Assembly: GCA_945965395.1 (NCBI GenBank)
Contig: CAMFND010000040.1
Coordinates: 1 to 56,547 of the forward strand
Direction: 5' to 3'
DNA: 56,547 bases
Source of the DNA: an uncultured Bacteroides sp.
GTDB taxonomy: Bacteria > Bacteroidota > Bacteroidia > Bacteroidales > Bacteroidaceae
Both the position numbers and the translations under genes were made by a program. Below, piece after piece: positions 41,595 through 50,152 of this stretch (its first letter is position 1; the number at the start of each line of letters is the position of its first letter). The notes under the pieces were generated by a model, which was given only the letters and a program-made list of their open reading frames with translations, did not search any database and was not told the origin of the DNA.

Positions 41595-42608
41595 ATGCCA
41601 ACAATAAAGAATGCTTTTGAACGACATAAAATATTAGATAAATGCTTTCGAGACAGAAGGCGAAAATATTATATCGACGATTTATTAGATATTGTAAATA
41701 AGACAACATTCCATCATTATGGAACGGAGATTTCTGAACGCACATTGCGCAATGATATTCAATACATGATGGATAGTAATGGTTATTCTGCTCCTATTGT
41801 AAAAAAAATGAATGGTCATCGTGCTTATTACTATTATAGTGAAGCTGATTTTTCCATTTTAAAATTACCTATGAGCCAGAAAGAGATGACCCAATTATCA
41901 GATACAATCCAGATGCTTGGTAGATTTAAAGGGTTGCCAGATTGTAGTTGGATGGAAGAAACTTTGGTACGATTTGAAGAAACATTCCATATAAATAATC
42001 TCCCTAATGGAATTGTATGCTTTGCACAAAATCCTGATTTGAAAGGAATGAAATGGTTTTCTTTTATATATGACGCTATTATAAAGAAAGTCGTATTAAA
42101 TATATCTTATAAGAAGTTTCGTGGAAAGCCATATTTAAGAGAAATACATCCTTATCAATTAAGACAATATAATAATAGATGGTTTCTTATTGGTATGGAT
42201 CCAAGTTTGACAAATAAGTTGCCTGTTGTAGTCATTCCAATTGACAGAATTCAAGATATCAAGCAAGTAAATGAATTAATTTTTCAGGAATACCAAGGTA
42301 TAGATTTAGACGACTATTTCAATCAGGTTGTTGGAGTATCTATTAATATTGGGGCAAAAAGGGAGAAAATAATAATAAAAGCAGATTTCCCTGCGGCTGG
42401 ATACATAGAATCAAAACCTCTTCACAAAAGTCAGATCATTGTGGAAAAGACTAATAATTATATAGTATTTGAACTCAATTTAATAACAAACTACGAGTTT
42501 GAAACTCAATTGCTGGGGTATTTGAACGAGTGTATAATAATAAAACCTGATAAATTAAGGCAAAAACTTATTGAGAGAGCAGAGAAAATCGTGTCAAAAA
42601 ACAAATAA
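41595..42608 (+). CDS. WYL domain transcriptional regulator
   Basis: This 337-residue protein has an N-terminal HTH (about 15-75, ILDKCFRDRRRKYYIDDLLDIVN and a following EISERTLRNDIQYM), then a WYL domain (about 145-230, VLNISYKKFRGKPYLREIHPYQLRQYNNRWFLIG) and a C-terminal WCX-like region. WYL regulators commonly sit in defence loci and repress them until a nucleic-acid-like ligand is sensed. It lies 10 bp after rloC and probably controls the island promoter near 37.4 kb (inference). Confidence 0.85.
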   Translation: MPTIKNAFERHKILDKCFRDRRRKYYIDDLLDIVNKTTFHHYGTEISERTLRNDIQYMMDSNGYSAPIVKKMNGHRAYYYYSEADFSILKLPMSQKEMTQLSDTIQMLGRFKGLPDCSWMEETLVRFEETFHINNLPNGIVCFAQNPDLKGMKWFSFIYDAIIKKVVLNISYKKFRGKPYLREIHPYQLRQYNNRWFLIGMDPSLTNKLPVVVIPIDRIQDIKQVNELIFQEYQGIDLDDYFNQVVGVSINIGAKREKIIIKADFPAAGYIESKPLHKSQIIVEKTNNYIVFELNLITNYEFETQLLGYLNECIIIKPDKLRQKLIERAEKIVSKNK

Positions 42609-42705
42609 ATTGTATTTGATTTTTTTGAAAGAATGAAATTAGGTTGCAATGTTAAGACCTTTCTTTGCAATAAAGAAGTATAAGTTTAATCAAAAAAGTA
42701 TTATT

Positions 42706-43007
42706 ATGCGTAAAACAGCAAAAGAAATTATTGCCGATGTTGAAGAACATCTTACCAAAAGTAACAAACGTTATTATTCAGATTTCTATGTAGGCATAAC
42801 AAATGACATAGAAAGACGATTGTTCACAGAACACAATGTAGATAAAAAAACAACTGGTGGATTTATCGTACCGCAACGAACAAAACTGTCGCGCAGAGTG
42901 TTGAAGAATATTTTCTAAATAAAGGTATGAAAGGTGATACTGGTGGAGGAACGGATGATTCTATCTATGTCTATTGTTATGAAATAACAAATTTAACCAA
43001 AGAGTAA
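42706..43007 (+). pseudogene. GIY-YIG-like small nuclease, frameshifted in a poly-A run
   Basis: The frame from the ATG at 42706 gives RYYSDFYVGITNDIERRLF, a GIY-YIG-type N-terminus, and then breaks. Adding one A to the A7 run at 42844-42850 joins it to the downstream frame that continues NNWWIYRTATNKTVAQSVEE, then FLNKGM, and ends at the TAA at 43005-43007. The length (302 bp) is one base short of a multiple of three. The intact protein would have about 100 residues. The slip may be a sequencing error, a true mutation or a phase-variation switch. Located just before the TIR gene. Confidence 0.7.
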
Positions 43008-43012
43008 GTGTT

Positions 43013-43783
43013 ATGCAGTATACAGTATATGATCTTCACCAATGCAGTCGTGGTGAACGTGTTCAAGTAACACTACAAGGTAATGCAGCAAATGTTCGAC
43101 TGATGGATAGTAGTAACTATAACAATTATAAGAACGGACGAAGGCATAGTTTTTATGGGGGACTTGTTAGAAGATCTCCAATTATATTGACAATTCCTAA
43201 CTCTGGTCATTGGTATATTACAATTGATTTAGCTGGTTTAAGAGGTACAGTAAGGTCTTCTATACGTAAATTACCAGCTCCATTGCCAGAATATAGAGAG
43301 CCTGCATTGTCATCAGTGCCATCATTAGTTCGTAAGAATATTCCTCCGACATTCGATTCAGAAGACTCCCAGCTTGAATATGATGTTTTTATTTCTCATG
43401 CATCTGAAGATAAAGAAGAGGTTGTACGGCCTCTTGCTCAAGCTCTCGTAACAAAAGGCTTAAAAGTATGGTATGATGAATTTGAACTAAAAATAGGTGA
43501 TAGTCTCAGAAGAAAGATTGACCGCGGATTGGCAAAAAGTCATTTCGGCATTGTTGTTTTATCAAAATCATTTATAAAAAAAGGATGGACTAATTATGAA
43601 TTAGACGGAATTATTACAAAAGCTAATACTGGAGAACAGGTTTTACTTCCAATATGGCACGGAATAACTAAAAAAGAGGTGTTAGATTTTTCACCTTCTT
43701 TAGCAGATAAAGTTGCACGAAATACTGCTTCTTACACAGTAGAGGAAATAGCCCAAGAAATCGTAGAACTAATAAAAGGTTAG
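43013..43783 (+). CDS. DUF1883-TIR domain protein
   Basis: This 256-residue protein has an N-terminal DUF1883 domain (1-85; VYDLHQCSRGERVQVTL, ending GHWYITIDLAGLRG), a linker and a TIR domain (about 122-256). The TIR part shows YDVFISHASEDKEEV, KVWYDEFELKIGDSLRRKID, and WTNYELDGI with Glu196 in the position of the NADase catalytic glutamate. Bacterial TIR proteins cut or cyclise NAD+ as defence effectors. The gene starts 5 bp after the broken GIY-YIG gene. What triggers it is unknown. Confidence 0.85.
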   Translation: MQYTVYDLHQCSRGERVQVTLQGNAANVRLMDSSNYNNYKNGRRHSFYGGLVRRSPIILTIPNSGHWYITIDLAGLRGTVRSSIRKLPAPLPEYREPALSSVPSLVRKNIPPTFDSEDSQLEYDVFISHASEDKEEVVRPLAQALVTKGLKVWYDEFELKIGDSLRRKIDRGLAKSHFGIVVLSKSFIKKGWTNYELDGIITKANTGEQVLLPIWHGITKKEVLDFSPSLADKVARNTASYTVEEIAQEIVELIKG

Positions 43784-43916
43784 ACAAATTAAGAAAAAAT
43801 GTATAGCTTATTAAACTTATTATGAAAAATTGTTATATAGAATCAACTTTGAACCAATAAATATAATAGCGTGTTCTTGGCTATATAATTCAAGAACAAA
43901 ATATAGGAGGTTAAAT

Positions 43917-44090
43917 ATGGCGACAAATCCACCGTCAGGAGACGGACACCGCAATGGATCTGTGAGAAAACGTTCTCAGATTTATAATCCCAAAACAGAT
44001 CAATGGGTAAAAAGGGATAAAGATACTGGACGTTTTATGGATGTCAAAAAAGATGGCACTCCATTTAAAGGTGTAAGAAAAGAAAAGTAA
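43917..44090 (+). CDS. Small conserved protein (57 residues), unknown function
   Basis: From the ATG at 43917, 11 bp after a strong Shine-Dalgarno (GGAGG, 43906-43910), 57 residues are encoded: MATNPPSGDGHRNG, then VRKRSQIYNPKTDQWVKRD, TGRFMDVKKDGTPFKGVRKE. I recognise this as a widespread short family with invariant GDGHR and GTPFKGVRKE; its function is unknown. It is very basic and glycine-rich. Location right after the DUF1883-TIR gene suggests a possible partner (inference). The frame is open further upstream to 43830, but the SD argues for this start. Confidence 0.75.
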   Translation: MATNPPSGDGHRNGSVRKRSQIYNPKTDQWVKRDKDTGRFMDVKKDGTPFKGVRKEK

Positions 44091-44095
44091 GTTTT

Positions 44096-44131
44096 AATGA
44101 GGGCCGGTACTACATACTTGTCCTCATTTTA
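44096..44131 (+). terminator. Weak terminator-like hairpin after the small protein gene
   Basis: AATGAGG (44096-44102) pairs with CCTCATT (44122-44128), followed by a T-rich stretch broken by A and C. The loop is 19 nt. Confidence 0.45.
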
Positions 44132-44199
44132 CTTTTACAGTAAGTCTTTAGTAAAGCATATACTTTCTTCGCTCAGTATTTTGTACCTAAAATAAGATT

Positions 44200-44370
44200 T
44201 TGATAACACGTAAAGAAGTAGCAGAAATTATAAATGTACTGAAAATAAAACGAGGTGGGATTCCGGCAATAGGCAACAAAATGGAAAAAATGAGAAAAAG
44301 TTATGCGTGTTGTTTGGGTGACAGTATAACAGAAAATATCATGTTCCATTACAACCGTAGTAGTCTTTAG
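44200..44370 (+). CDS. Possible short open frame, unrecognised
   Basis: A frame from a TTG at 44200 to TAG at 44368-44370 would give 56 residues (LITRKEVAEIINVLKIKRGG and more). It has no clear ribosome-binding site and no recognised family; it may be a decayed gene remnant. It is reported because 44091-45053 has no other convincing gene. Confidence 0.15.
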   Translation: MITRKEVAEIINVLKIKRGGIPAIGNKMEKMRKSYACCLGDSITENIMFHYNRSSL

Positions 44371-44435
44371 AGAAAGGTGAAGACACCGTAAACTCCAATG
44401 CAATTCGTATATACTTCCCAATAACACTTACATCA

Positions 44436-44489
44436 TTCCCCTATATAGATGGCGAAACATATTCAAGTTCCACCATCTATATAGAGGAA
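44436..44489. repeat. 17-bp inverted repeat (strong hairpin)
   Basis: Arms TTCCCCTATATAGATGG (44436-44452) and CCATCTATATAGAGGAA (44473-44489) pair with one mismatch around a 20-nt loop. No T-tract follows directly. It could be a bidirectional terminator, or a remnant of a small mobile element. Confidence 0.6.
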
Positions 44490-44559
44490 TTATTTATCTG
44501 ATTTTCTGTCTAAAAATATATAATTACTTATCTTTATAGGAAGATGAGAATATTTTCTT

Positions 44560-44567
44560 TAACTTTG
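44560..44567 (+). promoter_or_regulatory. -7 box before the putative non-coding RNA
   Basis: TAACTTTG matches TAnnTTTG. No clear -33 TTTG is at the normal distance. Predicted transcription would start near 44573. Confidence 0.4.
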
Positions 44568-44572
44568 CAAAA

Positions 44573-44987
44573 CAAAGATTGCGATTTCCATAAACGAAAA
44601 CGGTTTTGAACCTGTTTGTTTACATGAGAATCGCACAGACCTGCGCCAAACGTTCTTTTCTTGATACATTAGAAAAGATGAGGTGACAGGGACATGACAT
44701 ATTCAAAGGCGTTTACTACGCTTTGGTTTTGACGATCTGAAACTTCGCAACTTTCAAAAATCCTGTCAAAAACAAAGCAACGTAGATGCCCCGTGGTGTG
44801 TTATATACAGACCTCAATTGCCGTATAGCCATAGGTGTACCCGTACACTTTATGGTAGTATACGGCATATAGGTAGTATTATACATATCGGCGTGGGCTC
44901 TTGCGTTGCTCGTTTCGGCAGGATGGGCAATGCGAAGGCCTCAGATCGTGGAGCGAGCAACAGTATGCAGGGCTTCACGCTTTTTTT
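44573..44987 (+). ncRNA. Putative structured non-coding RNA with terminator
   Basis: Between the TAACTTTG box and a run of seven T at 44981-44987 lie five stems: GCGATT/AATCGC (44581/44629), TCTTTTC/GAAAAGA (44654/44672), a long one with arms 44716-44733 and 44765-44785 (CTACGCTTTGGTTTTGAC, one bulge), a nearly perfect one at 44819-44867 (TGCCGTATA / TATACGGCA, CCATA / TATGG, GTGTAC / GTACAC) and the terminator stem 44891-44980 (GCGTG/CACGC with TTGCTCG / CGAGCAA). No open frame of note runs through it. It could be a free-standing RNA or the regulatory leader of the R-M operon. I do not recognise an Rfam family. Confidence 0.4.
44891..44987 (+). terminator. Terminator of the putative RNA
   Basis: GCGTG (44891-44895) pairs with CACGC (44976-44980) and TTGCTCG (44906-44912) with CGAGCAA (44954-44960), followed by seven T. 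The loop is long (about 40 nt) so it may be an attenuator. Confidence 0.5.
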
Positions 44988-45053
44988 ATGTCTATACCTT
45001 AAATATATTACCGCGGTATTGTAGCCCTTATCCGCATTTAATTATGGCTGCAA

Positions 45054-45737
45054 ATGGCGGTGAACAATCAGAAAAAATCCCAAATCATATCCCGACGGCG
45101 GGTAGCGGAAAGAGGTGAAGTCTTTACTGCCGAGCGCGAGGTAAATGCCATGCTCGACCTTGTAGCCAACGAGTGCCTCCGTCCCGACTCACGTTTCTTA
45201 GAACCGGCATGCGGCAACGGCAATTTCCTGACTGCTATTCTAAAACGCAAACTATCAGAACTCCGCCGGAAATACAAGAAGAGTCCTTACGACTATGAGA
45301 AACTGGCTATTGTAGCCATCGGCAGTCTATACGGTGTGGATATCATGCGTGACAACGTAGAGGAATGTCGCGAACGTCTGTTCTCCATTTGGAACGAAGA
45401 ATACACTGCACACTGCAAATCGGACGCATCGGAAGGAGCCAGACAGGCTGCAAAGTTTATCATCAGCAGAAATATCATCAACGGAAATGCCCTGACCCTT
45501 ATGTGCGTAGATGCCGAAGGTAACGACACTTCGGCACCGATAGTTTTTTCCGAATGGACACTAATCAGCAGTAACCAGATGCAACGCTCGGACTATACCA
45601 TGTCCGACCTTCTGCTTTACAATGACAGCAGCGAAGGTAATCTTTTTGCGCTCAGCGAAGAGCAAAAGGAAGAGGGTGGAATATTCCTGAGAAGATACAT
45701 CACCCACTATAAAAAAGTTCAAGATTATGGAGAATAG
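45054..45737 (+). CDS. N6-adenine methyltransferase-like subunit without catalytic motif
   Basis: This 227-residue protein has the S-adenosylmethionine motif I, RFLEPACGNGNFL (47-59), and a motif II-like GVDIMRDNVEECRERL, but it ends before any NPPY-type catalytic motif. The start MAVNNQKKSQIISRRRVAER leads into EVFTAEREVNAMLDLV. It therefore resembles the N-terminal half of an Eco57I-type methylase. The end overlaps the next methylase gene by 11 bp, so the two are probably subunits of one complex; a non-catalytic SAM-binding role is inferred. GC content is close to the genome average. Confidence 0.75.
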   Translation: MAVNNQKKSQIISRRRVAERGEVFTAEREVNAMLDLVANECLRPDSRFLEPACGNGNFLTAILKRKLSELRRKYKKSPYDYEKLAIVAIGSLYGVDIMRDNVEECRERLFSIWNEEYTAHCKSDASEGARQAAKFIISRNIINGNALTLMCVDAEGNDTSAPIVFSEWTLISSNQMQRSDYTMSDLLLYNDSSEGNLFALSEEQKEEGGIFLRRYITHYKKVQDYGE

Positions 45738-47244
45738 TTTATTACATAACGTCTATAATCCGGACGTACTGTCCTGCATAGCCAATCTGAGCAACGACGA
45801 GGTATTCACTCCTCCAGAATTGGCTAATAAAATAATCGACTTGCTTCCACAGGAGCTGTTTGAGAATCCTGATACAAGATTTCTTGATCCATGTTGCAAG
45901 AGCGGAGTTTTCCTTCGCGAGATTGCCAAGAGATTGATTAAAGGTCTTGAACGTCAGATACCTGACCTTGAAAAACGTATCGAGCATATTTTCTCAAAGC
46001 AATTGTTCGGCATCGCCATTACCGAACTTACCAGCTTGCTGTCGCGCCGGAGTGTGTATTGCAGTAAATACCCAAGCAGCCCGTTCTCGGCTTACCAATT
46101 TCCGGAGGACAAACCTCAAGGAAATATTATTTACCAACGTATCAACCACACATGGAAAGATGGTAAATGTATTTATTGCGGTGCGTCACAAAGTGAATAC
46201 GACCGTAAACAGGAATTAGAGAGCTACGCATATCAATTTATTCACAACTTAGATGTAGAGAAGGTCTTCAAAATGAAATTCGATGTGATTATAGGAAATC
46301 CGCCGTATCAATTAAATGATGGAGGTGGTAGAGACAGTGCAGCAATACCTTTATACCATAAATTTATAGAGAACTCGAAAAAATTAAATCCTCGTTTTAT
46401 TTCTATGATTATTCCTGCTAGATGGTATGCAGGAGGTAGAGGTCTAGATGATTTTAGGGCTGATATGCTAAGTGACAATAGAATGACCGTTTTACACGAT
46501 TATCCAGAAACAAAAGACTGCTTCCCTGGACTTAATATTAGAGGTGGTATTTGTTATTTTTTGTGGAGTAAAGACCATAACGGTAAATGTAAAATTATAA
46601 ATCACATAAAAGGGAATATAATTGAAGATGATAGATTTTTGTTAGAACCAGGATGTAATATATTCATTAGATACAATGAAGCTATCTCTATTTTAAGGAA
46701 AGTTCAATTTTTCTTTGAGCCAACATTAAATACATATGTAAGTTCTAGTAAACCATTTGGTATGAGATCTAATTTCTGTGACTTTAAAGACAAATGCGAT
46801 TCTATTCATAACATAAAGCTTTATCGTTTTGGAGATAATGGATATGTATCACAACAACAAGTTTTATCTAATACAGATTTAATAAACCGATATAAAGTTA
46901 TTGTTTCAAAAGCCAGTCCTGGCGGTGACGAATATCCACATTCTATTATTAGTAAACCTGTTATTTCAGAGCCTAATTCTGTTTGTACTGAAACATATTT
47001 AGTTATAAAGGATGTTCATTCTAATGAAGAAGCTATAAACTTAGTTTCCTATATAAAAACCAGATTTTTCAGGTTTATGATGTCTCTTGCCAAGAATACT
47101 CAAAACATATCAAAAGCAAGTTATCAATTCGTCCCCCTCCAAGACTTCTCTAAACCGTGGACAGACCAAGAACTTTACCAAAAATACAATCTGACACAAG
47201 AAGAAATTAACTTTATAGAATCAATGATACGCCCAATGGAATAA
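45727..47244 (+). CDS. Eco57I-like adenine-specific DNA methyltransferase
   Basis: This 505-residue enzyme has motif I as RFLDPCCKSGVFL (51-63; a Lys replaces the usual Gly after CC), a CIYC zinc-like pair (148-151), and the catalytic NPPY at 191-194 (VIIGNPPYQLNDGGG). The C-terminal half is the target recognition part. Base composition changes sharply near 46300: up to there it is like the flanking genes, then AT-rich to about 47110, then back, as expected if the recognition domain had been exchanged by recombination. It should protect host DNA against the nuclease encoded next. Confidence 0.85.
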   Translation: MENSLLHNVYNPDVLSCIANLSNDEVFTPPELANKIIDLLPQELFENPDTRFLDPCCKSGVFLREIAKRLIKGLERQIPDLEKRIEHIFSKQLFGIAITELTSLLSRRSVYCSKYPSSPFSAYQFPEDKPQGNIIYQRINHTWKDGKCIYCGASQSEYDRKQELESYAYQFIHNLDVEKVFKMKFDVIIGNPPYQLNDGGGRDSAAIPLYHKFIENSKKLNPRFISMIIPARWYAGGRGLDDFRADMLSDNRMTVLHDYPETKDCFPGLNIRGGICYFLWSKDHNGKCKIINHIKGNIIEDDRFLLEPGCNIFIRYNEAISILRKVQFFFEPTLNTYVSSSKPFGMRSNFCDFKDKCDSIHNIKLYRFGDNGYVSQQQVLSNTDLINRYKVIVSKASPGGDEYPHSIISKPVISEPNSVCTETYLVIKDVHSNEEAINLVSYIKTRFFRFMMSLAKNTQNISKASYQFVPLQDFSKPWTDQELYQKYNLTQEEINFIESMIRPME

Positions 47245-47248
47245 CACT

Positions 47249-50134
47249 ATGGAACAGAACTTCTTCCCTCAACGCCCTACTGTAACACCAACTATCTACG
47301 CCTACAGACTGTTAGGTGTAGATTCACACAAAGGCTATCTGAAAGTTGGCTACACAGACCGGACAGCAAAGGAACGCATAGATGAACAACTGCACACAAG
47401 CAAAATCAGATACGAAATCGTTCTGACAGAATCTGCTATGACTAATGACGGTTCCTGCTTCACCGACAAGAACGTACACAAACTTCTTGAACGTAAAGGC
47501 TTCCATCGCCTCAACCCTCTTGACAAAACAGACGAATGGTTCAATTGCTCAATGGAGGATGTAAAAGCAGCTATTCTTTCACTGCGTATAGGTTCGGAAA
47601 ACGTAGAGAACAGGACTCAAAGCTTCGATATGCGTCCGGAACAGTTCCGTGCTGTGGAACAGACCAAGTCTTACTTTGAACAGGCTGTAAAGGAAGAATC
47701 CAACCGAATACCCAAGTTCCTTTGGAATGCGAAGATGCGTTTTGGTAAGACTTTTGCAAGTTATCAGTTGGCAAAAAAGATGAATCTGTCGCGTATATTG
47801 GTCCTGACTTTCAAGCCGGCTGTAGAATCTGCATGGCGTGAAGACCTTGTGTCGCATATCGACTTTGAGGGGTGGCAGTTCATATCCAACAAAGATGCAA
47901 GAAACAATAATCAGAACATTGACCAGGAATTCAGCCGGGCAGACAAGTCGAAGCCTATAGTGGTGTTCGGCTCTTTTCAGGACTTGCTTGGCACAAATGA
48001 AAGCGGAGGTATAAAGACAAAAAACGAGTTTATACATGCCACACTCTGGGATTTGGTGATATTCGACGAGTATCACTTCGGAGCATGGAAGGAACGCGCT
48101 AAGGAACTGTTTGAAAAGGAGGATGAAGAGAATGCAGTGGAGTTCGATGCCGAAAAATACCAGAAAGACGAGGCGAGCAATGCCATAAACGAAACATGGC
48201 TGCCTATATCCACGAAATATTATCTGTTTCTCTCTGGAACACCTTTCAGGGCAATAAACAATGGTGAGTTTATAGAAGAACAGATTTTTAACTGGACTTA
48301 TTCTGACGAACAGCGTGCCAAAGCCAACTGGAAAGGAGCGGACAATCCATATCTTTCATTGCCAAGAATGGTGATGCTCACTTACCGCATGCCGGACCAG
48401 ATACAGGATGTGGCAAGACAGGGGGAGTTCGATGAATTCGACCTGAATCTGTTTTTTGCAGCCGAAGGCAAAGGGGATTCTGCCAGGTTCAAATACGAAA
48501 ATGAAGTGCAGAAATGGCTGGATTTGATTAGGGGAGCATATCTGCCTGCAAGTATAGACGACTTGAAACTCGGTCAGGACAAGCGTCCTCCGATGCCGTT
48601 CAGCGATGCACGATTGCTCGGTTTGTTGTCACACACTCTTTGGTTCCTGCCCAATGTCGCTTCATGTTTTGCTATGGCAAATCTGCTAAAACAGAGGCAA
48701 AACAGATTCTACCATGACTATAATGTCATTGTATGCGCCGGAACAGGGGCTGGTATCGGACTGGATGCGCTATATCCGGTACAAGTATCTATGGGTAACC
48801 CTCTAAAGACTAAGACAATAACCCTGACGTGCGGGAAACTGACTACGGGCGTTACCGTAAAACCATGGACAGGAATATTCATGCTACGCAATCTGAAAAG
48901 TCCGGAAACTTATTTCCAGGCAGCATTTAGAGTGCAAAGTCCATGGGAAGTCAGAAATGAAACCGGCGACAAAATCATAATGAAGAAAGAATGCTATGTT
49001 TTCGACTTTGCTCTTGACAGGGCTTTGCGCCAAATCTCAGACTACAGTTGCCGACTGGACATCAACGAATCAAACCCGGAAGCCAAGGTTGGAGAGTTTA
49101 TAAAGTTTTTGCCGGTACTGGCATACGATGGCAGCAGCATGAAAGAGGTGAACGCTCAGGACATTCTCGACATTGCTCTTGCCGGAACATCTGCTACCCT
49201 GCTTGCCAAAAGATGGGAATCTGCACTACTTGTAAATGTGGATAATGACACGCTGAAACGTCTGCTTGACAGTCCGGAAGCCATGAGGGCATTGATGAAT
49301 ATCGAGGGATTCCGTAATCTGAACAGCGACATATCTACAATAATAAACAAATCGGAAGCCATAAAGAATGCCAAGAAAAAGAAGACTGAAGCATCACAGA
49401 AAGAGAAAAAGGAATTCTCTGACGAGGAGAAAGAAATAAAAAGCAAACGCAAACAGATTCAGGAAAAGCTTATCAAGTTTGCTACACGAATTCCCGTGTT
49501 TATGTATCTGACGGACTATCGTGAAAGGTGTCTGAAAGATGTCATCACGCAATTGGAACCGGGACTGTTCAAAAAGGTTACTGGCCTTAGTGTGGAGGAC
49601 TTCAATATGTTATGCTCGCTCGGAGTGTTCAATGCTCCGCTGATGAATGATGCCATATTCAAGTTCAAACGTTATGAAGATGCCAGTCTGACATATACAG
49701 GGATAAACAGACACGTTGCCGGCGAAGTGGGCGGATGGGACACTACTATAAGGAAAGCGCAATATGAAAAGCTGTTTTACAATCAGCAGTCATCCATGCT
49801 TTCTGAAAATTATGACTCATACTCTAAAGATAAAGCATCCATTTCCGGTTCGTCTATAATCATAGAGCCCGAGCAGACAGAACCCATGAAGACAGAGCCG
49901 TCATTAGTACCCTCATCTGAAACAGTACCCCAACAGGGGCAAACTGAAACAGATGTAAGAATACTGCTTGACAGATTACAGGCGGGAAGTACCGTAACCC
50001 ACAAGAAATTCGGCAAGGGAGAAGTTGTGAAATTCAACAGTAATGAGAAATATCTGTATGTCAGATTTATCGTCGGAGAAAAGAAATTTATCTTTCCGGA
50101 CGCCTTCCTGATGGGATTTCTGGAGATAGGATAA
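47249..50134 (+). CDS. GIY-YIG-SF2 helicase restriction subunit
   Basis: This 961-residue protein has an N-terminal GIY-YIG domain of the T5orf172-like branch (about 15-100; IYAYR at 16-20, YLKVGYTDR at 30-38, Arg43). It is followed by an SF2 helicase: a P-loop AKMRFGKT (161-168), DEYH (273-276), LSGTPFR (328-334) and a C-terminal helicase lobe to about 640. A Lys/Glu-rich coiled region lies near 715-745, and residues about 908-961 (HKKFGKGEVVKFNSNEKYLYVRF) resemble the Tudor-like tail of UvrD/PcrA helicases. It lies 5 bp after the methyltransferase gene and is the likely restriction component. Confidence 0.8.
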   Translation: MEQNFFPQRPTVTPTIYAYRLLGVDSHKGYLKVGYTDRTAKERIDEQLHTSKIRYEIVLTESAMTNDGSCFTDKNVHKLLERKGFHRLNPLDKTDEWFNCSMEDVKAAILSLRIGSENVENRTQSFDMRPEQFRAVEQTKSYFEQAVKEESNRIPKFLWNAKMRFGKTFASYQLAKKMNLSRILVLTFKPAVESAWREDLVSHIDFEGWQFISNKDARNNNQNIDQEFSRADKSKPIVVFGSFQDLLGTNESGGIKTKNEFIHATLWDLVIFDEYHFGAWKERAKELFEKEDEENAVEFDAEKYQKDEASNAINETWLPISTKYYLFLSGTPFRAINNGEFIEEQIFNWTYSDEQRAKANWKGADNPYLSLPRMVMLTYRMPDQIQDVARQGEFDEFDLNLFFAAEGKGDSARFKYENEVQKWLDLIRGAYLPASIDDLKLGQDKRPPMPFSDARLLGLLSHTLWFLPNVASCFAMANLLKQRQNRFYHDYNVIVCAGTGAGIGLDALYPVQVSMGNPLKTKTITLTCGKLTTGVTVKPWTGIFMLRNLKSPETYFQAAFRVQSPWEVRNETGDKIIMKKECYVFDFALDRALRQISDYSCRLDINESNPEAKVGEFIKFLPVLAYDGSSMKEVNAQDILDIALAGTSATLLAKRWESALLVNVDNDTLKRLLDSPEAMRALMNIEGFRNLNSDISTIINKSEAIKNAKKKKTEASQKEKKEFSDEEKEIKSKRKQIQEKLIKFATRIPVFMYLTDYRERCLKDVITQLEPGLFKKVTGLSVEDFNMLCSLGVFNAPLMNDAIFKFKRYEDASLTYTGINRHVAGEVGGWDTTIRKAQYEKLFYNQQSSMLSENYDSYSKDKASISGSSIIIEPEQTEPMKTEPSLVPSSETVPQQGQTETDVRILLDRLQAGSTVTHKKFGKGEVVKFNSNEKYLYVRFIVGEKKFIFPDAFLMGFLEIG

Positions 50135-50152
50135 CATTTTTTGAAAAGTCTG

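Noticed and set aside
44818..45024. Short open frames through the terminator stem region
   Set aside because: Low-complexity translation over strong inverted repeats, so RNA structure is the better explanation.
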